A stretch of DNA of 64,000 nt. Source: Polynucleobacter sp. JS-Safj-400b-B2. GTDB taxonomy: Bacteria; Pseudomonadota; Gammaproteobacteria; Burkholderiales; Burkholderiaceae. This document shows, piece by piece, positions 13,843 through 22,794 of this stretch. A model generated the notes under the pieces. That model was not told the DNA's origin and did not search any database. It worked only from the letters and a program-made list of their open reading frames with translations. Each line of letters starts with the position of its first letter. The first letter of the stretch is position 1. Location: assembly GCF_018881975.1 (NCBI RefSeq), contig NZ_JACVPJ010000004.1, forward strand, positions 1 through 64,000. Reading direction: 5' to 3'. A program made the position numbers and the translations under genes.

Positions 13843-14208
13843 ATGAGCCAGATAGCACTACCAACCCCAGTAACGCCTGAACAGGTATCAATCCAAAGAA
13901 GTCTTGGCGAATCAATATCGCTTTGCCTTCGAGTAGCAGGGTATGACATTGATAAAACTCCGGCTGGAGACTTGGGTATTGATAAGGCGCAGTTTTCCCG
14001 ATGGAAATCCAACCAAGAAGGTATTAAGTGGGAAAAACTTACTGACCTTATGGATCGTTGTGGAAACGATGCCCCGCTCCTGTGGATGCTTCACGCTAGA
14101 GGTTATGACCTAACCAGCTTGCGCCAAAGAGAAACTGAACTGCAGCGTGAAAACAGAATTTTGAGGGATCAGCTTGCAGCTGCTCGGCTTTTGTTGGGGT
14201 TCAAATGA
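13843..14208 (+). CDS. CII-like phage transcription regulator
   Basis: Residues 18-75 (RSLGESISLCLRVAGYDIDK, GIDKAQFSRWKSNQEGIKWE) form a helix-turn-helix with the QFSRWKSNQEGI recognition region typical of CII-like regulators, followed by NDAPLLWMLHARGYDL and a coiled-coil C-terminus. This family is common in beta- and gammaproteobacterial phages immediately before replication genes. It overlaps the next gene by four bases. It probably controls the lysis-lysogeny choice or early gene expression. Confidence 0.75.
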   Translation: MSQIALPTPVTPEQVSIQRSLGESISLCLRVAGYDIDKTPAGDLGIDKAQFSRWKSNQEGIKWEKLTDLMDRCGNDAPLLWMLHARGYDLTSLRQRETELQRENRILRDQLAAARLLLGFK

Positions 14209-14525
14209 GGCAATCAACCGCCTTTCGCGATACCAGCGCCCAATGCTTTCACAGCTTGCCGGCTGAGTATTTCACCAGCCAAGAGGATCGAATCTTCTTC
14301 ATCGTCTCCAATGATCGCCGTCCAAATATGCCCATGCGCGAGATTGAGGCTGCCTACAAGAGTCGCTACGAAGAGATTGATTACAGCTCTATATCAAGGG
14401 CTATCAACGTCCTTGTGAATAAGAAATTTCGCCTAATCAGGCTTGCCACAAAAAGAGAGTGCTCATTTAGTCATGTGCTCATTCATCCAGTTTCAATTCC
14501 GAAGGGTCAATTAGAGCTTCTATGA
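14205..14525 (+). CDS. Hypothetical protein, possible winged helix
   Basis: The 106 residues include MPMREIEAAYKSRYEEIDYS followed by SISRAINVLVNKKFRLIRL, a helix-turn-helix and wing-like pattern. Not assigned to a family. It sits between the CII-like regulator and the Dam methylase with ATGA overlaps on both sides. Confidence 0.55.
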   Translation: MRQSTAFRDTSAQCFHSLPAEYFTSQEDRIFFIVSNDRRPNMPMREIEAAYKSRYEEIDYSSISRAINVLVNKKFRLIRLATKRECSFSHVLIHPVSIPKGQLELL

Positions 14526-15373
14526 CCGTTATCAAACATCCCGCAATGCGTTACCACGGCGGTAAATGGCGCTTGGCTAAGTGGGTTATTAGCCACATGC
14601 CAGAGCATCGCAATTACGTTGAGCCTTTTGGTGGCGCAGCTGGTGTGTTGCTCCAAAAGGAGCCTGCTTATTGCGAGGTTTACAACGACCTTGATTCTGA
14701 GGTCGTCAATTTTTTCCGCGTGCTGCGCGATCCCGCATTAAGCCAAAGACTAATTGATGCTTGCGTACTAACGCCGTACGCCAGGGATGAATTTGAGCTT
14801 GCTTATGAACCAACGGATGACCCAGTAGAGCTGGCCAGACGCATGGTTGTTAGGGCAAGCATGGGATTTGGTTCGGCGGGAGCTACCAAAAACACCACTG
14901 GCTTTCGTATTGATACCGAACGTAAATATTCTACGGCGATGCATCTATGGGCTCGGTACCCAGAAAATATCGCTGTTTTAGGCCAAAGATTTTCTGCGGT
15001 ACTCATTGAAAATCGTCCGGCAATTTCGGTATTGCAACAGCATGATGCACAAGATTGTTTGCATTTCGTGGATCCACCGTATTTGCCAGAGGTGAGATCG
15101 CGCGCCAAGGAAAAAATGTATTTCCACGAAATGAGCCGCGAGGATCATCAAGAGCTTATTGATGTGGTGCATTCACTTAAAGGCATGGTGATGGTGTGCG
15201 GCTATGAATCAGAGTTTTATGAGCAGGCATTTAAGGGCTGGACAAAGGTAAGCACCAGCGCCCGAATTAGCGCCTTCAGAGGCACAAAAACCAAAACAGA
15301 GTGCATGTGGCTAAACGATAGCTGCACATCCTCACTCGAGCCAGAGAATTACCAGCAAAGGTTAATTGCATGA
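14522..15373 (+). CDS. Dam-type DNA adenine methylase (D12 class)
   Basis: The 283-residue protein has MRYHGGKWRLAKWVISHMP, the SAM-binding EPFGG at 34-38 and the catalytic DPPY at 184-187, in the order of alpha-class N6-adenine methylases. Phage Dam enzymes protect DNA from restriction or set methylation signals. No cognate restriction gene is near. The target site cannot be read from sequence. It is coupled to both neighbours by ATGA overlaps. Confidence 0.92.
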   Translation: MTVIKHPAMRYHGGKWRLAKWVISHMPEHRNYVEPFGGAAGVLLQKEPAYCEVYNDLDSEVVNFFRVLRDPALSQRLIDACVLTPYARDEFELAYEPTDDPVELARRMVVRASMGFGSAGATKNTTGFRIDTERKYSTAMHLWARYPENIAVLGQRFSAVLIENRPAISVLQQHDAQDCLHFVDPPYLPEVRSRAKEKMYFHEMSREDHQELIDVVHSLKGMVMVCGYESEFYEQAFKGWTKVSTSARISAFRGTKTKTECMWLNDSCTSSLEPENYQQRLIA

Positions 15374-16359
15374 ACCACTTTCCATTCCATATAGGCGACT
15401 ATGCCGAAGCAACTGGGCACCTTAGTTTTGTCGAGGACGCCACTTACTTCAGATGCATTCGCAAATATTATTCGACCGAAAAAGCCCTTCCGAGAGAAAT
15501 TTCTCAAGTGCAACGACTCATCGGAGCAAAAACAAAAGAAGAAAAAAATTCTGTCGAGGTTGTACTCAATGAATTTTTTATTCTTGAAGCGGATGGGTGG
15601 CATAACAAAAGATGCGATCAAGAGCTCGAAAGATACCACGAAGGCAGCCATGAAGATCAAGAGAAAAAGCAACATGAGAAGGAGCGATTAAGACGCTATC
15701 GTGAAGAGCGAAGCCTTATGTTTAAAGCCTTGCGGGAATTTGGTGTTATTCCTAAATGGGATACACCAATGGAAACATTGCGCAGATTATTCGATCAAAA
15801 CTGCAACGCACCTGAAACGGGTACAGGTTCAGTACAGGAGCAGAACTGCAACGCACCTGATACGAGTTGTGATACGGCTATTACTAACCAAGAACCAATA
15901 ACCAATAACCAAGAACCAAATATAAAACCTAAGAAGGCTGCGCCTTCCGTCGATTCTGATTTTGAAAATGCTTGGGGTTTGTATCCAAAACGCCCAGGTG
16001 CAAGTAAGGCCGCATCGCTAAAGGCATGGAAAGCACGAATCAAGGCTGGAGTTGATCCATGCGTGATGGTTGAGGGGGTTAAGCGCTATGCCAACTTCTG
16101 CAAGACCATGGCAACCGATTCTCAGTTCATCAAGCAACCAGCAACCTTCTTTGGTCCTGACGAGCATTACCTTGCCGACTGGACACCAGCCGAAGCAACA
16201 CCCAAAACCAAAGAATTGCCGCTTGGTACAGATGCTCAGATCGAACACGCCTATCGGGTCGAATGCGGTGGTGACCCGAAGCAGTCACGGTTTGCCAGCT
16301 ACCCCGACATGCGCAAATTCATCTTGGATTGGCGTGAGAAAAGAAAGGCTAAGGCTTGA
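15370..16359 (+). CDS. DUF1376-type phage replication protein
   Basis: Residues 1-95 (FHIGDYAEATGHLSFVEDAT, YFRCIRKYYSTEKALP, GWHNKRCDQELERYHE) match DUF1376/YdaU, found at the start of phage replication initiation proteins. A low-complexity linker (about 165-200, Asn/Gln/Glu/Pro-rich) precedes a C-terminal domain with FENAWGLYPKRPGASKAASL, similar to lambda O-like and DnaT-like replication proteins. It probably loads the host helicase at a phage origin, which may lie within the gene. Located between dam and rusA. Confidence 0.75.
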   Translation: MNHFPFHIGDYAEATGHLSFVEDATYFRCIRKYYSTEKALPREISQVQRLIGAKTKEEKNSVEVVLNEFFILEADGWHNKRCDQELERYHEGSHEDQEKKQHEKERLRRYREERSLMFKALREFGVIPKWDTPMETLRRLFDQNCNAPETGTGSVQEQNCNAPDTSCDTAITNQEPITNNQEPNIKPKKAAPSVDSDFENAWGLYPKRPGASKAASLKAWKARIKAGVDPCVMVEGVKRYANFCKTMATDSQFIKQPATFFGPDEHYLADWTPAEATPKTKELPLGTDAQIEHAYRVECGGDPKQSRFASYPDMRKFILDWREKRKAKA

Positions 16360-16547
16360 ATGTGCAAGTACAAAAGCACCGCTGTGCCGTCCGTCAAATG
16401 CTTGCCTGGCGCCAACGAATGGGACGTGAAAAGTTTAGAGATTTTTGCTTCGATAAAAAGATTTATCCCATGTGGATCACCCTGCAGGACGACTTCATCA
16501 AGCAATGGAAGCTCGGAAATCGTGGGCAATGGGGTTTGTGGTTATGA
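16356..16547 (+). CDS. Small phage protein with QWKLGNRGQWGLW motif
   Basis: The frame opens at TTG 16356 or GTG 16362, the latter about eight bases after AAGG. The product includes HRCAVRQMLAWRQRMGREKF and ends FIKQWKLGNRGQWGLWL, which resembles small proteins of unknown function between replication and RusA genes in related phages. An overlapping ATG frame (16360-16587) lacks such features and is rejected. Confidence 0.55.
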   Translation: MNVQVQKHRCAVRQMLAWRQRMGREKFRDFCFDKKIYPMWITLQDDFIKQWKLGNRGQWGLWL

Positions 16548-16583
16548 GGTCAAGAAAAGCATTTTTAACGAGAGAGGGTGTGT

Positions 16584-16757
16584 ATGAAATTTAAGAACGG
16601 TCAAAAACCTGCAAAACGCATCAACGCAAGAGTTTTAAATAAACCAAAGCATTCGTTTGAATTGGATTATTCAAGAACTCATCCAATGCCTCACCGTTAC
16701 GACGAAAAGAGCTTGCGTGGCACAAAGCCTTTCAAAACGTTTAAGGCATTGGGATAG
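16584..16757 (+). CDS. Small basic phage ORF, 57 aa
   Basis: ATG 16584 follows GAGAGGG and opens a 57-codon frame starting MKFKNGQKPAKRINARVLNK with a C-terminus of RGTKPFKTFKALG. It is strongly basic and lies between genes on the same strand. It may bind nucleic acid. No family is recognised. Confidence 0.52.
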   Translation: MKFKNGQKPAKRINARVLNKPKHSFELDYSRTHPMPHRYDEKSLRGTKPFKTFKALG

Positions 16758-16813
16758 GCGATGGTGATTGCGGATCTCCATTTGAATATTTTTGACATAA
16801 AAAGGAAATTCTG

Positions 16814-17236
16814 ATGCCTCAAGTCATCGCCTTCACCATTCCTGGTGAGCCAGTTGCAAAGGGTAGGGCAAGGTCATTCGTGCGCAATGGTCATGTGGCC
16901 CACTACACCCCCGAGAAAACCGCAAGATACGAAAACCTCGTAAAACTCGCAGCTGGTCAGGCCATGGCTTCATTAACGCCCATCGAAGGTGCGGTTGCAA
17001 TCACGGTACGAGCCTACTTCTCCATTCCCAAAAGTTGGAGCCTTAAAAAGCAACGTGCCGCCGCATTGGGCGAGATCTTGCATACCAAGCGCCCAGACCT
17101 TGATAACGTCGTCAAAGCCGTTAAAGACGGCGCAAACGAGGTTGTGTGGAAGGATGACTCTCAGGTTGTTCGAGTGTTAGCCAGCAAGAGTTATGGCGAT
17201 CCAAGAGTTGAGGTGGAAGTGACGGTGCGCCAATGA
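16814..17236 (+). CDS. rusA: RusA Holliday-junction resolvase
   Basis: The 140 residues match RusA: VAKGRARSFVRNG near the N-terminus and KRPDLDNVVKAVKDGANEVV followed by WKDDSQVVRV. The aspartates of PDLDN and WKDDSQ are the metal-binding catalytic residues. RusA cuts four-way junctions arising in recombination-dependent replication, which fits the RecT system on the left arm. AAGGA precedes the ATG. Confidence 0.93.
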   Translation: MPQVIAFTIPGEPVAKGRARSFVRNGHVAHYTPEKTARYENLVKLAAGQAMASLTPIEGAVAITVRAYFSIPKSWSLKKQRAAALGEILHTKRPDLDNVVKAVKDGANEVVWKDDSQVVRVLASKSYGDPRVEVEVTVRQ

Positions 17237-17439
17237 CCGCTTTGGAATCTTGGGAGTACGGAGACCCTGAACGTGTCGCAATTCGTAGGGAGCTTGATGC
17301 GCTACGGAAGGCCAAGGCATGTGGTCAGTTTGTTTACAAGGTCACGACTGAGTGGAATGGCGAAAAGTATTTTGGTTGTGAATTTAAGCGCCGAGTTTAT
17401 GGCATACGTTGCGAATTGTTCAAAAGGATGAAGTCATGA
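17233..17439 (+). CDS. Hypothetical phage protein, 68 aa
   Basis: Not recognised. A charged helical N-terminus (DPERVAIRRELDALRKAKAC) is followed by TTEWNGEKYFGCEFKRRVYG. It overlaps rusA and the next gene by four bases. Confidence 0.6.
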   Translation: MTALESWEYGDPERVAIRRELDALRKAKACGQFVYKVTTEWNGEKYFGCEFKRRVYGIRCELFKRMKS

Positions 17440-18011
17440 GTGATGTGGTTACCCCGATTTTTAAATCCGTTGAGCAGGCATTGCATGTGAGTTTCCTGAT
17501 GGAAATCTTGCCAGCGACCCAAAAGAGCGCCATGCAAAGCATGATCGAGCGCATGATGGAAGAAATGGGAATTGTGCAAGAGAGGGAGAAGGGTACGATT
17601 AACTTTAGCGGCCTTTCCTCGCTTGAAATCAGGGGGCAGTGCGCCATGGTGAGGGGTGCGGTACTGCATCACTTGCCTCAGCCCGAAGCTGATGCGGTTC
17701 ACGCCAGGTACGGCTATCACCTGCTCAAGAGCAATGGAATCAAAGGGGTTCGTGACTACAGCCTGCCGATGATGGCTACTCAAGACGACTGGGCTACGCT
17801 GGCGATGGCGGTGAGCGTCTTTGGCACCGCAAGGCAGCGCGAGGAATATTCCACCCGCATGATTGCGAAGTCGTGGGGACTTTCTCAAAGTACGGTTGTG
17901 CGTGACATCAAGATCATTCGCAACACGGCTAGAGTGCTTCAAGAGCGCGCTTGCGATCGGCTGAATTCATTTTTTGAAATACATGGTTTAGTCGGTTTTA
18001 ATGATTTTTAA
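17436..18011 (+). CDS. Candidate late-gene regulator, Q-like position
   Basis: The ATG at 17436, with AAAGGATG upstream, gives 191 residues. Residues near 150-175 (REEYSTRMIAKSWGLSQSTV, VRDIKIIR) form a clear helix-turn-helix. The N-terminal 60 residues are helical and Met-rich. It is the last gene before a terminator (18091-18112) and the terminase genes, the place of the antiterminator Q. The long late operon contains several intrinsic terminators, which supports a need for such a factor. Function is inferred from position and the DNA-binding motif. Confidence 0.5.
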   Translation: MSDVVTPIFKSVEQALHVSFLMEILPATQKSAMQSMIERMMEEMGIVQEREKGTINFSGLSSLEIRGQCAMVRGAVLHHLPQPEADAVHARYGYHLLKSNGIKGVRDYSLPMMATQDDWATLAMAVSVFGTARQREEYSTRMIAKSWGLSQSTVVRDIKIIRNTARVLQERACDRLNSFFEIHGLVGFNDF

Positions 18012-18090
18012 AAAACTATTGCGGGTTTGGTTCACTTGAGGTACATTTTGTCTATCGTAGGGATTTTGGTCTAACAAATTTCCCGCATCA

Positions 18091-18112
18091 ACCCGCCAAG
18101 TGCGGGTTTTTT
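18091..18112 (+). terminator. Intrinsic terminator before the late operon
   Basis: ACCCGC (18091-18096), loop CAAGT, GCGGGT (18102-18107) and a T-run. It separates the early rightward operon from the packaging genes. Confidence 0.75.
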
Positions 18113-18133
18113 GCTTTTCCACACACCGAATTA

Positions 18134-19393
18134 ATGCGCGACTTAGTGATCAATACTCGTTCTATCGAGCAGTTGATACCTTACGCTCGTAACTCGCGGA
18201 CACACTCTGACGCTCAGGTAGCTCAGATCGCCGCAAGCATTAGAGAGTTTGGCTGGACCAATCCAATTTTGGTGGATGGCGATAACGGCATCATTGCTGG
18301 ACATGGACGCGTTTTAGCTGCGCGCAAACTTGGGCTTACCGAGGCGCCATGTCTTGAGATCGGCAATCTGACGCAGGCGCAAAAGCGTGCTTACGTCATT
18401 GCTGACAACAAGCTCGCTGAAAATGCCGGATGGGATAAAGACCTGCTGGCCTTAGAGCTAGGCGATCTTAAGGCGGATGGATTTGATCTTGATCTGCTTG
18501 GCTTTGGTATCGAAGACTTGGGTAAATTGCTCGAGCCAGACTCCAAAGCTGGGTTAACCGATGAAGATGATGCCCCCGCCTTGGGTGGTGAGTCCATATC
18601 CCGCGCTGGTGATATTTGGCTCTGTGGCAATCATCGAGTGATGTGCGGTGACAGCACAAAGCTGGTCGACGTTGAGTTGCTGATGGACGGCTACAAAGCC
18701 GACTTAGTGATTACCGACCCGCCTTACAACGTGTCGTATGAGGGTAAAACCAAAGACGCATTGAAGATTCAGAACGACAGCATGTCGAACGGGGATTTCT
18801 ATCAATTCCTGTATGACGTGTATGCCGCGCTCTTTGCTGTTTCCAAAGACGGTGCTGGAATTTATGTATTTCACGCCGATTCGGAAGGTATGAACTTTCG
18901 CAAGGCCATGCTCGATGCAGGCTGGAAGTTGGCGCAATGTTGTGTTTGGGTAAAGCAAGCCCTTGTGATGGGTCGCCAAGACTATCACTGGCAGCATGAG
19001 CCCGTCCTTTATGGTTGGAAGCCAACAGGGTCGCATCGTTGGTTCGGTGATCGCAAGCAAACAACGGTTTGGAGTTTTGATCGCCCACAGCGTAACGATG
19101 TTCATCCGACCATGAAGCCAGTAGCGCTCATCGAGTATCCGCTTTGCAATAGCAGTCGCGGTGGCGATGTTGTATTGGACTTGTTTGGCGGCTCAGGCTC
19201 CACCTTAATCGCTTGTGAAAAACACAGTCGATCAGCTCGGTTAATGGAGCTTGATCAAAAGTGCTGCGACGTTATCGTGCGTCGTTGGCAAGAATTCACT
19301 GGACAGCAGGCAATGCTATCCGGTGATGGACGCGCATTTTCCCTGGTGGAAAAAGAGCGCATGGAGAATGTAAATGCCTGGAGCAAAGGGTAA
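18134..19393 (+). CDS. ParB-domain/DNA methylase fusion
   Basis: The 419-residue protein starts with a ParB/Srx-like N-terminal domain (LIPYARNSRTHSDAQVAQIA, PILVDGDNGIIAGHGRVLAA), then an N4/N6 methylase with DPPYNV (Asp195-Tyr198) before the SAM motif DLFGGSGS near residue 346. That order marks a beta-class enzyme. Such fusions are common next to phage terminases and are thought to modify phage DNA before packaging. It overlaps the small terminase gene by 20 bases. No Shine-Dalgarno is obvious at the ATG. Confidence 0.9.
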   Translation: MRDLVINTRSIEQLIPYARNSRTHSDAQVAQIAASIREFGWTNPILVDGDNGIIAGHGRVLAARKLGLTEAPCLEIGNLTQAQKRAYVIADNKLAENAGWDKDLLALELGDLKADGFDLDLLGFGIEDLGKLLEPDSKAGLTDEDDAPALGGESISRAGDIWLCGNHRVMCGDSTKLVDVELLMDGYKADLVITDPPYNVSYEGKTKDALKIQNDSMSNGDFYQFLYDVYAALFAVSKDGAGIYVFHADSEGMNFRKAMLDAGWKLAQCCVWVKQALVMGRQDYHWQHEPVLYGWKPTGSHRWFGDRKQTTVWSFDRPQRNDVHPTMKPVALIEYPLCNSSRGGDVVLDLFGGSGSTLIACEKHSRSARLMELDQKCCDVIVRRWQEFTGQQAMLSGDGRAFSLVEKERMENVNAWSKG

Positions 19394-19802
19394 ATCTGGC
19401 GGTAAACGTACTGGCGCTGGTCGCATGGCGTTTAAGGCAACAGAAGAGCAAAAAGACTTGGTGATGCAGTTAGCGGCCTTTGGTCTGCGACATGCTGACA
19501 TTGCGTTATTTGTAAAAAGCGCCAATGGTCAATCAATCTCTGAACCAACATTACTTAAGAATTTCAAGAACGAACTTACCACTGGCAAACTAAAAGCCAA
19601 TGTTAAGGTCGCTCAAACGCTTTACAAGAAGGCAATTGGTGGCGACACGACCTCAATCATCTTTTGGTTGAAGTCGCAAGCTGGCTGGAAAGATACGCAG
19701 CGGGTTGAGGTAACTGGTAATTCCGGTGGACCCATTCAAAGCGTCTACATGACCAACGATGAATTTCATCGGGTAGCCAAAACCATTGTCGATGAGTTTT
19801 AG
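19374..19802 (+). CDS. Terminase small subunit, probable
   Basis: The 142-residue protein begins MPGAKGKSGGKRTGAGRMAF, a GKRTGAGR-type basic start, followed by a helix-turn-helix-like part (LRHADIALFVKSANGQSISE) and YKKAIGGDTTSIIFWLKSQA, a pattern shared with phage small terminases. It would recognise the packaging site and load the large subunit, encoded two bases downstream. Confidence 0.75.
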   Translation: MPGAKGKSGGKRTGAGRMAFKATEEQKDLVMQLAAFGLRHADIALFVKSANGQSISEPTLLKNFKNELTTGKLKANVKVAQTLYKKAIGGDTTSIIFWLKSQAGWKDTQRVEVTGNSGGPIQSVYMTNDEFHRVAKTIVDEF

Positions 19803-19804
19803 CC

Positions 19805-21205
19805 ATGCGCGAATTTAGCCCTGACGAACGATTCGCGGCGGCAAAACTAGCGCAGGCAGACCTTTATTCATTCTGCCGTTGGATGTTTTTTCAACGGCGT
19901 AGGTATAAATGGCTCCGTGGCCCACACCACAAGCCTATCTGCGATGCCCTAATGAGGGTATTTCGTGGCGAATGCAAGCGTCTGATCATCAACGTGCCAC
20001 CTCGGTACTCAAAAACCGAGATTGCCGTAGTGAACTTCATTGCATGGGCGTTGGGTCAAGTGCCTGATGCTGAGTTTATTCATGCAAGTTATGCGGCGCC
20101 ATTGGCGATCAATAACAGCGCCAACGTGCGTGCATTGGTTCAGCATGAGGCTTACGCACAAGTATTTCCAGGCTGCAGGCTTGCCTCTGACGCAAAAAGT
20201 CATTGGACGACCACGCAGGGTGGCGTGATGTATGCGGCTGGTGCCGGTGGAACCATTACAGGTTTCGGCGCCGGCAAGCATCGTGATGGCTTTGGTGGTG
20301 CGATCATCATCGATGACCCACACAAGCCTGATGAGGCTAAAAGCGATGTGATTCGGCAAGGTGTTATTGATTGGTTTCAAAATACGCTAGAAAGTCGTAA
20401 AAATAGCCCCCAAACTCCAATCATCTTAATCATGCAGAGATTGCATGAGCATGACTTGGCAGGGTGGTTGCTTGATGGTGGTAACGGAGAAGAGTGGGAG
20501 CATGTTTGCTTACCCGCAATTCAGGAAGATGGCACTGCGCTATGGCCTGAAAAGCACACTCTTGAAGATTTACATCGGATGGAAAGGGCTGCGCCCTATG
20601 TGTTTGCAGGTCAATATCTGCAACGCCCAGCGCCTCCCGAGGGTGGAATTATTAAGCCTGATGCTATTCAGGTGATTGATGCAATACCCGCTGAACCCAT
20701 TAAATGGATTCGTGGCTGGGACTTGGCGGCATCGGTTGATGGTGACTACACCGTCGGCGCAAAACTTGGAAAGATGGCTGATGGTCGTTTCATCATTGGC
20801 GACATGGTCCGTTTGCGTTGTACGACTGATGAGCGTGATGCGGCGTTAAAAAATACCGCTGCCCGTGATGGCAAAGGTGTGCGCATTAGCTTGCCGCAAG
20901 ACCCAGGGCAATCAGGCAAGAGTCAGGTTTTGTATTTGATTCGTAGCTTGACTGGATACACCGTTCATTCATCCCCTGAATCAGGAAACAAGATTGTCAG
21001 GGCTGAACCATTAGCTTCTCAGATCAACGTCGGCAATGTGCTGATGCTCAGAGGGCAATGGAATGATGAATTGATTAATGAAATGCGAATGTTTCCAAAC
21101 GGAACTGCGGACGATCAGGTCGATGCGCTATCAAGGGCATTTTCTGAATTGATTGCACCGCCTGAACCAGCTCGAACCATTCGTGTGCCACACATGCAGC
21201 GATAG
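19805..21205 (+). CDS. Terminase large subunit
   Basis: The 466 residues show the packaging ATPase with a Walker A variant NVPPRYSKTE (about 63-72), Walker B GAIIIDD (165-171) and a coupling motif region near ILIMQRLHEHD. The nuclease half begins RGWDLAASVDGDYT (Asp306). This drives DNA into the capsid and cuts at the end. Full length, no truncation. Confidence 0.92.
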   Translation: MREFSPDERFAAAKLAQADLYSFCRWMFFQRRRYKWLRGPHHKPICDALMRVFRGECKRLIINVPPRYSKTEIAVVNFIAWALGQVPDAEFIHASYAAPLAINNSANVRALVQHEAYAQVFPGCRLASDAKSHWTTTQGGVMYAAGAGGTITGFGAGKHRDGFGGAIIIDDPHKPDEAKSDVIRQGVIDWFQNTLESRKNSPQTPIILIMQRLHEHDLAGWLLDGGNGEEWEHVCLPAIQEDGTALWPEKHTLEDLHRMERAAPYVFAGQYLQRPAPPEGGIIKPDAIQVIDAIPAEPIKWIRGWDLAASVDGDYTVGAKLGKMADGRFIIGDMVRLRCTTDERDAALKNTAARDGKGVRISLPQDPGQSGKSQVLYLIRSLTGYTVHSSPESGNKIVRAEPLASQINVGNVLMLRGQWNDELINEMRMFPNGTADDQVDALSRAFSELIAPPEPARTIRVPHMQR

Positions 21206-21331
21206 TAAAACCCACAGCAAGGGATTGGGGCTAATAAAACTTGCAGGCCGTGATGTGGAGCGTGCCGAATCTCCTTCTACGCTTAGGCGTGTTTTTACGG
21301 CGGCAGGCGCGGCCAATATGGATTAGGACTG

Positions 21332-22786
21332 ATGTTTAAAACAATTACCTCGAAAATTGAGCGAGATCAGGACTACCCAGAGCGCCAGTTCACCATCGAC
21401 GTGTTAACTAGGGTGCTAGAGGGAAAGCTGTACGACCATTTGGAGCATGATTTTCAAACGGAAATGACCACTAGCGGGGAATATATCCCGTTACGCAATC
21501 GTCGCCCATCTGTGCGCTATGCACTTTGCAAGACTGTGGTTGATGATTCTGTTTCGCTACTGTTTAGCGAAGGGCATTTCCCATCCATCGACTGCGAAGA
21601 TGAGAACACCCGTGATTCACTCTCTGACTTGATCAAAGAATCAAAGCTCAATGAGGTGATGATCGAGGCAGCATTGCGTGGCTCAGTGGGATCGGTGGCA
21701 ATCTTCATGCGCGTGATTAACGGACGCATGTTCTTTGAAGTTAAGGGCACACAGTTCTTGACCCCCGTTTGGCGTGATGATGCGCCTGATACGCTAGAGT
21801 CAATCACGGAGCAATACAAGGTTAAAGGTTCAGCCTTAAAACTGGCTGGTTACGCCATAAGCAACGATGATCTAGTTGCTGACTTTTGGTTTCGGCGCAC
21901 ATGGGATGACACAAACGAGACGTGGTTCACTCCCTGGAAGGTCAAGGATGAAAATGCTGGTCCCGTAGTGGATGCAGCCAAGACAAAAAATCATTCTTTA
22001 GGCTTTGTGCCGGTTGAGTGGGTGAAGAATCTGCCTGGCGGTAATGGCATTGATGGTGCCTGCACATTCTTGGATGCCATTAATACCAGCATTGAAATCG
22101 ATTACCAGCTATCGCAAGCTGGTAGAGGCTTGAAATACAGCAGTGAGCCGACATTGGTTCTTAAAGAGCCGTCTGTCGAGGATGGCAAGATTGTTCGCGG
22201 TGCCGGAAATGCTTTAGTGGTTTCCGCTGAAGGCGATGCCAAGCTCTTAGAAATTAGTGGTGATGCTGCAGCTGCAGTGGTTGAGTATGTGCGCGCATTA
22301 CGTGAGCTGGCTCTTGAGTCGATTCATGGAAATCGCGCCAATGCTGACAAGGTAAGCGCCGCCCAATCAGGCCGCGCCATGGAGCTTATGAATCAAGCCT
22401 TGATCTGGCTTGCAGATAAGCTACGCATTAGCTATGGAGAAGGCGCTTTGCTCTCGCTTCTACGCAAAATAGTAGCCGTTTCAGCAAAATATGAGCTCAA
22501 GATTTACGGCAAAGCAATTGAGCCTCTTAATGCTGACAAAAAGGTTTCATTGCGCTGGCCAGCATGGTATGCGCCAACCTATGCAGATAAGCAAACGGAA
22601 GCTGAAACCCTGACAACGCTTCGTACTGGCGAGCTTTTATCGAGAGAAACAGCAATCAAATCGCTGTCAAATTCTTACGACATTGAAGATCCACAAGACG
22701 AGTTAGAAAGCATTAAGGCTGACCCGCCTGCACCAACGGCGCAAACGCCAAAGCTGCAAAAACCTAATTCAGATGCAAACGACTGA
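21332..22786 (+). CDS. Portal protein
   Basis: The 484-residue protein follows the large terminase and has portal features: CKTVVDDSVSLLFSEGHFPS, the central beta/alpha part, QSGRAMELMNQALIWLADKL near the C-terminal helix, and a Pro-rich tail. It forms the dodecameric ring through which DNA enters. The 126-base gap before it holds a doubtful 33-codon TTG frame (21225-21326). Confidence 0.85.
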   Translation: MFKTITSKIERDQDYPERQFTIDVLTRVLEGKLYDHLEHDFQTEMTTSGEYIPLRNRRPSVRYALCKTVVDDSVSLLFSEGHFPSIDCEDENTRDSLSDLIKESKLNEVMIEAALRGSVGSVAIFMRVINGRMFFEVKGTQFLTPVWRDDAPDTLESITEQYKVKGSALKLAGYAISNDDLVADFWFRRTWDDTNETWFTPWKVKDENAGPVVDAAKTKNHSLGFVPVEWVKNLPGGNGIDGACTFLDAINTSIEIDYQLSQAGRGLKYSSEPTLVLKEPSVEDGKIVRGAGNALVVSAEGDAKLLEISGDAAAAVVEYVRALRELALESIHGNRANADKVSAAQSGRAMELMNQALIWLADKLRISYGEGALLSLLRKIVAVSAKYELKIYGKAIEPLNADKKVSLRWPAWYAPTYADKQTEAETLTTLRTGELLSRETAIKSLSNSYDIEDPQDELESIKADPPAPTAQTPKLQKPNSDAND

Positions 22787-22794
22787 GGCTCTAA

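Noticed and set aside
16360-16587. ATG frame overlapping the small QWKLGNRG protein
   Set aside because: Composition is Ser/Cys-rich and unlike a folded protein; the alternative frame has a recognisable phage motif.
21225-21326. 33-codon TTG frame between terminase and portal
   Set aside because: The possible ribosome binding site is too close to the TTG and the frame is very short; coding-like composition alone is not enough.
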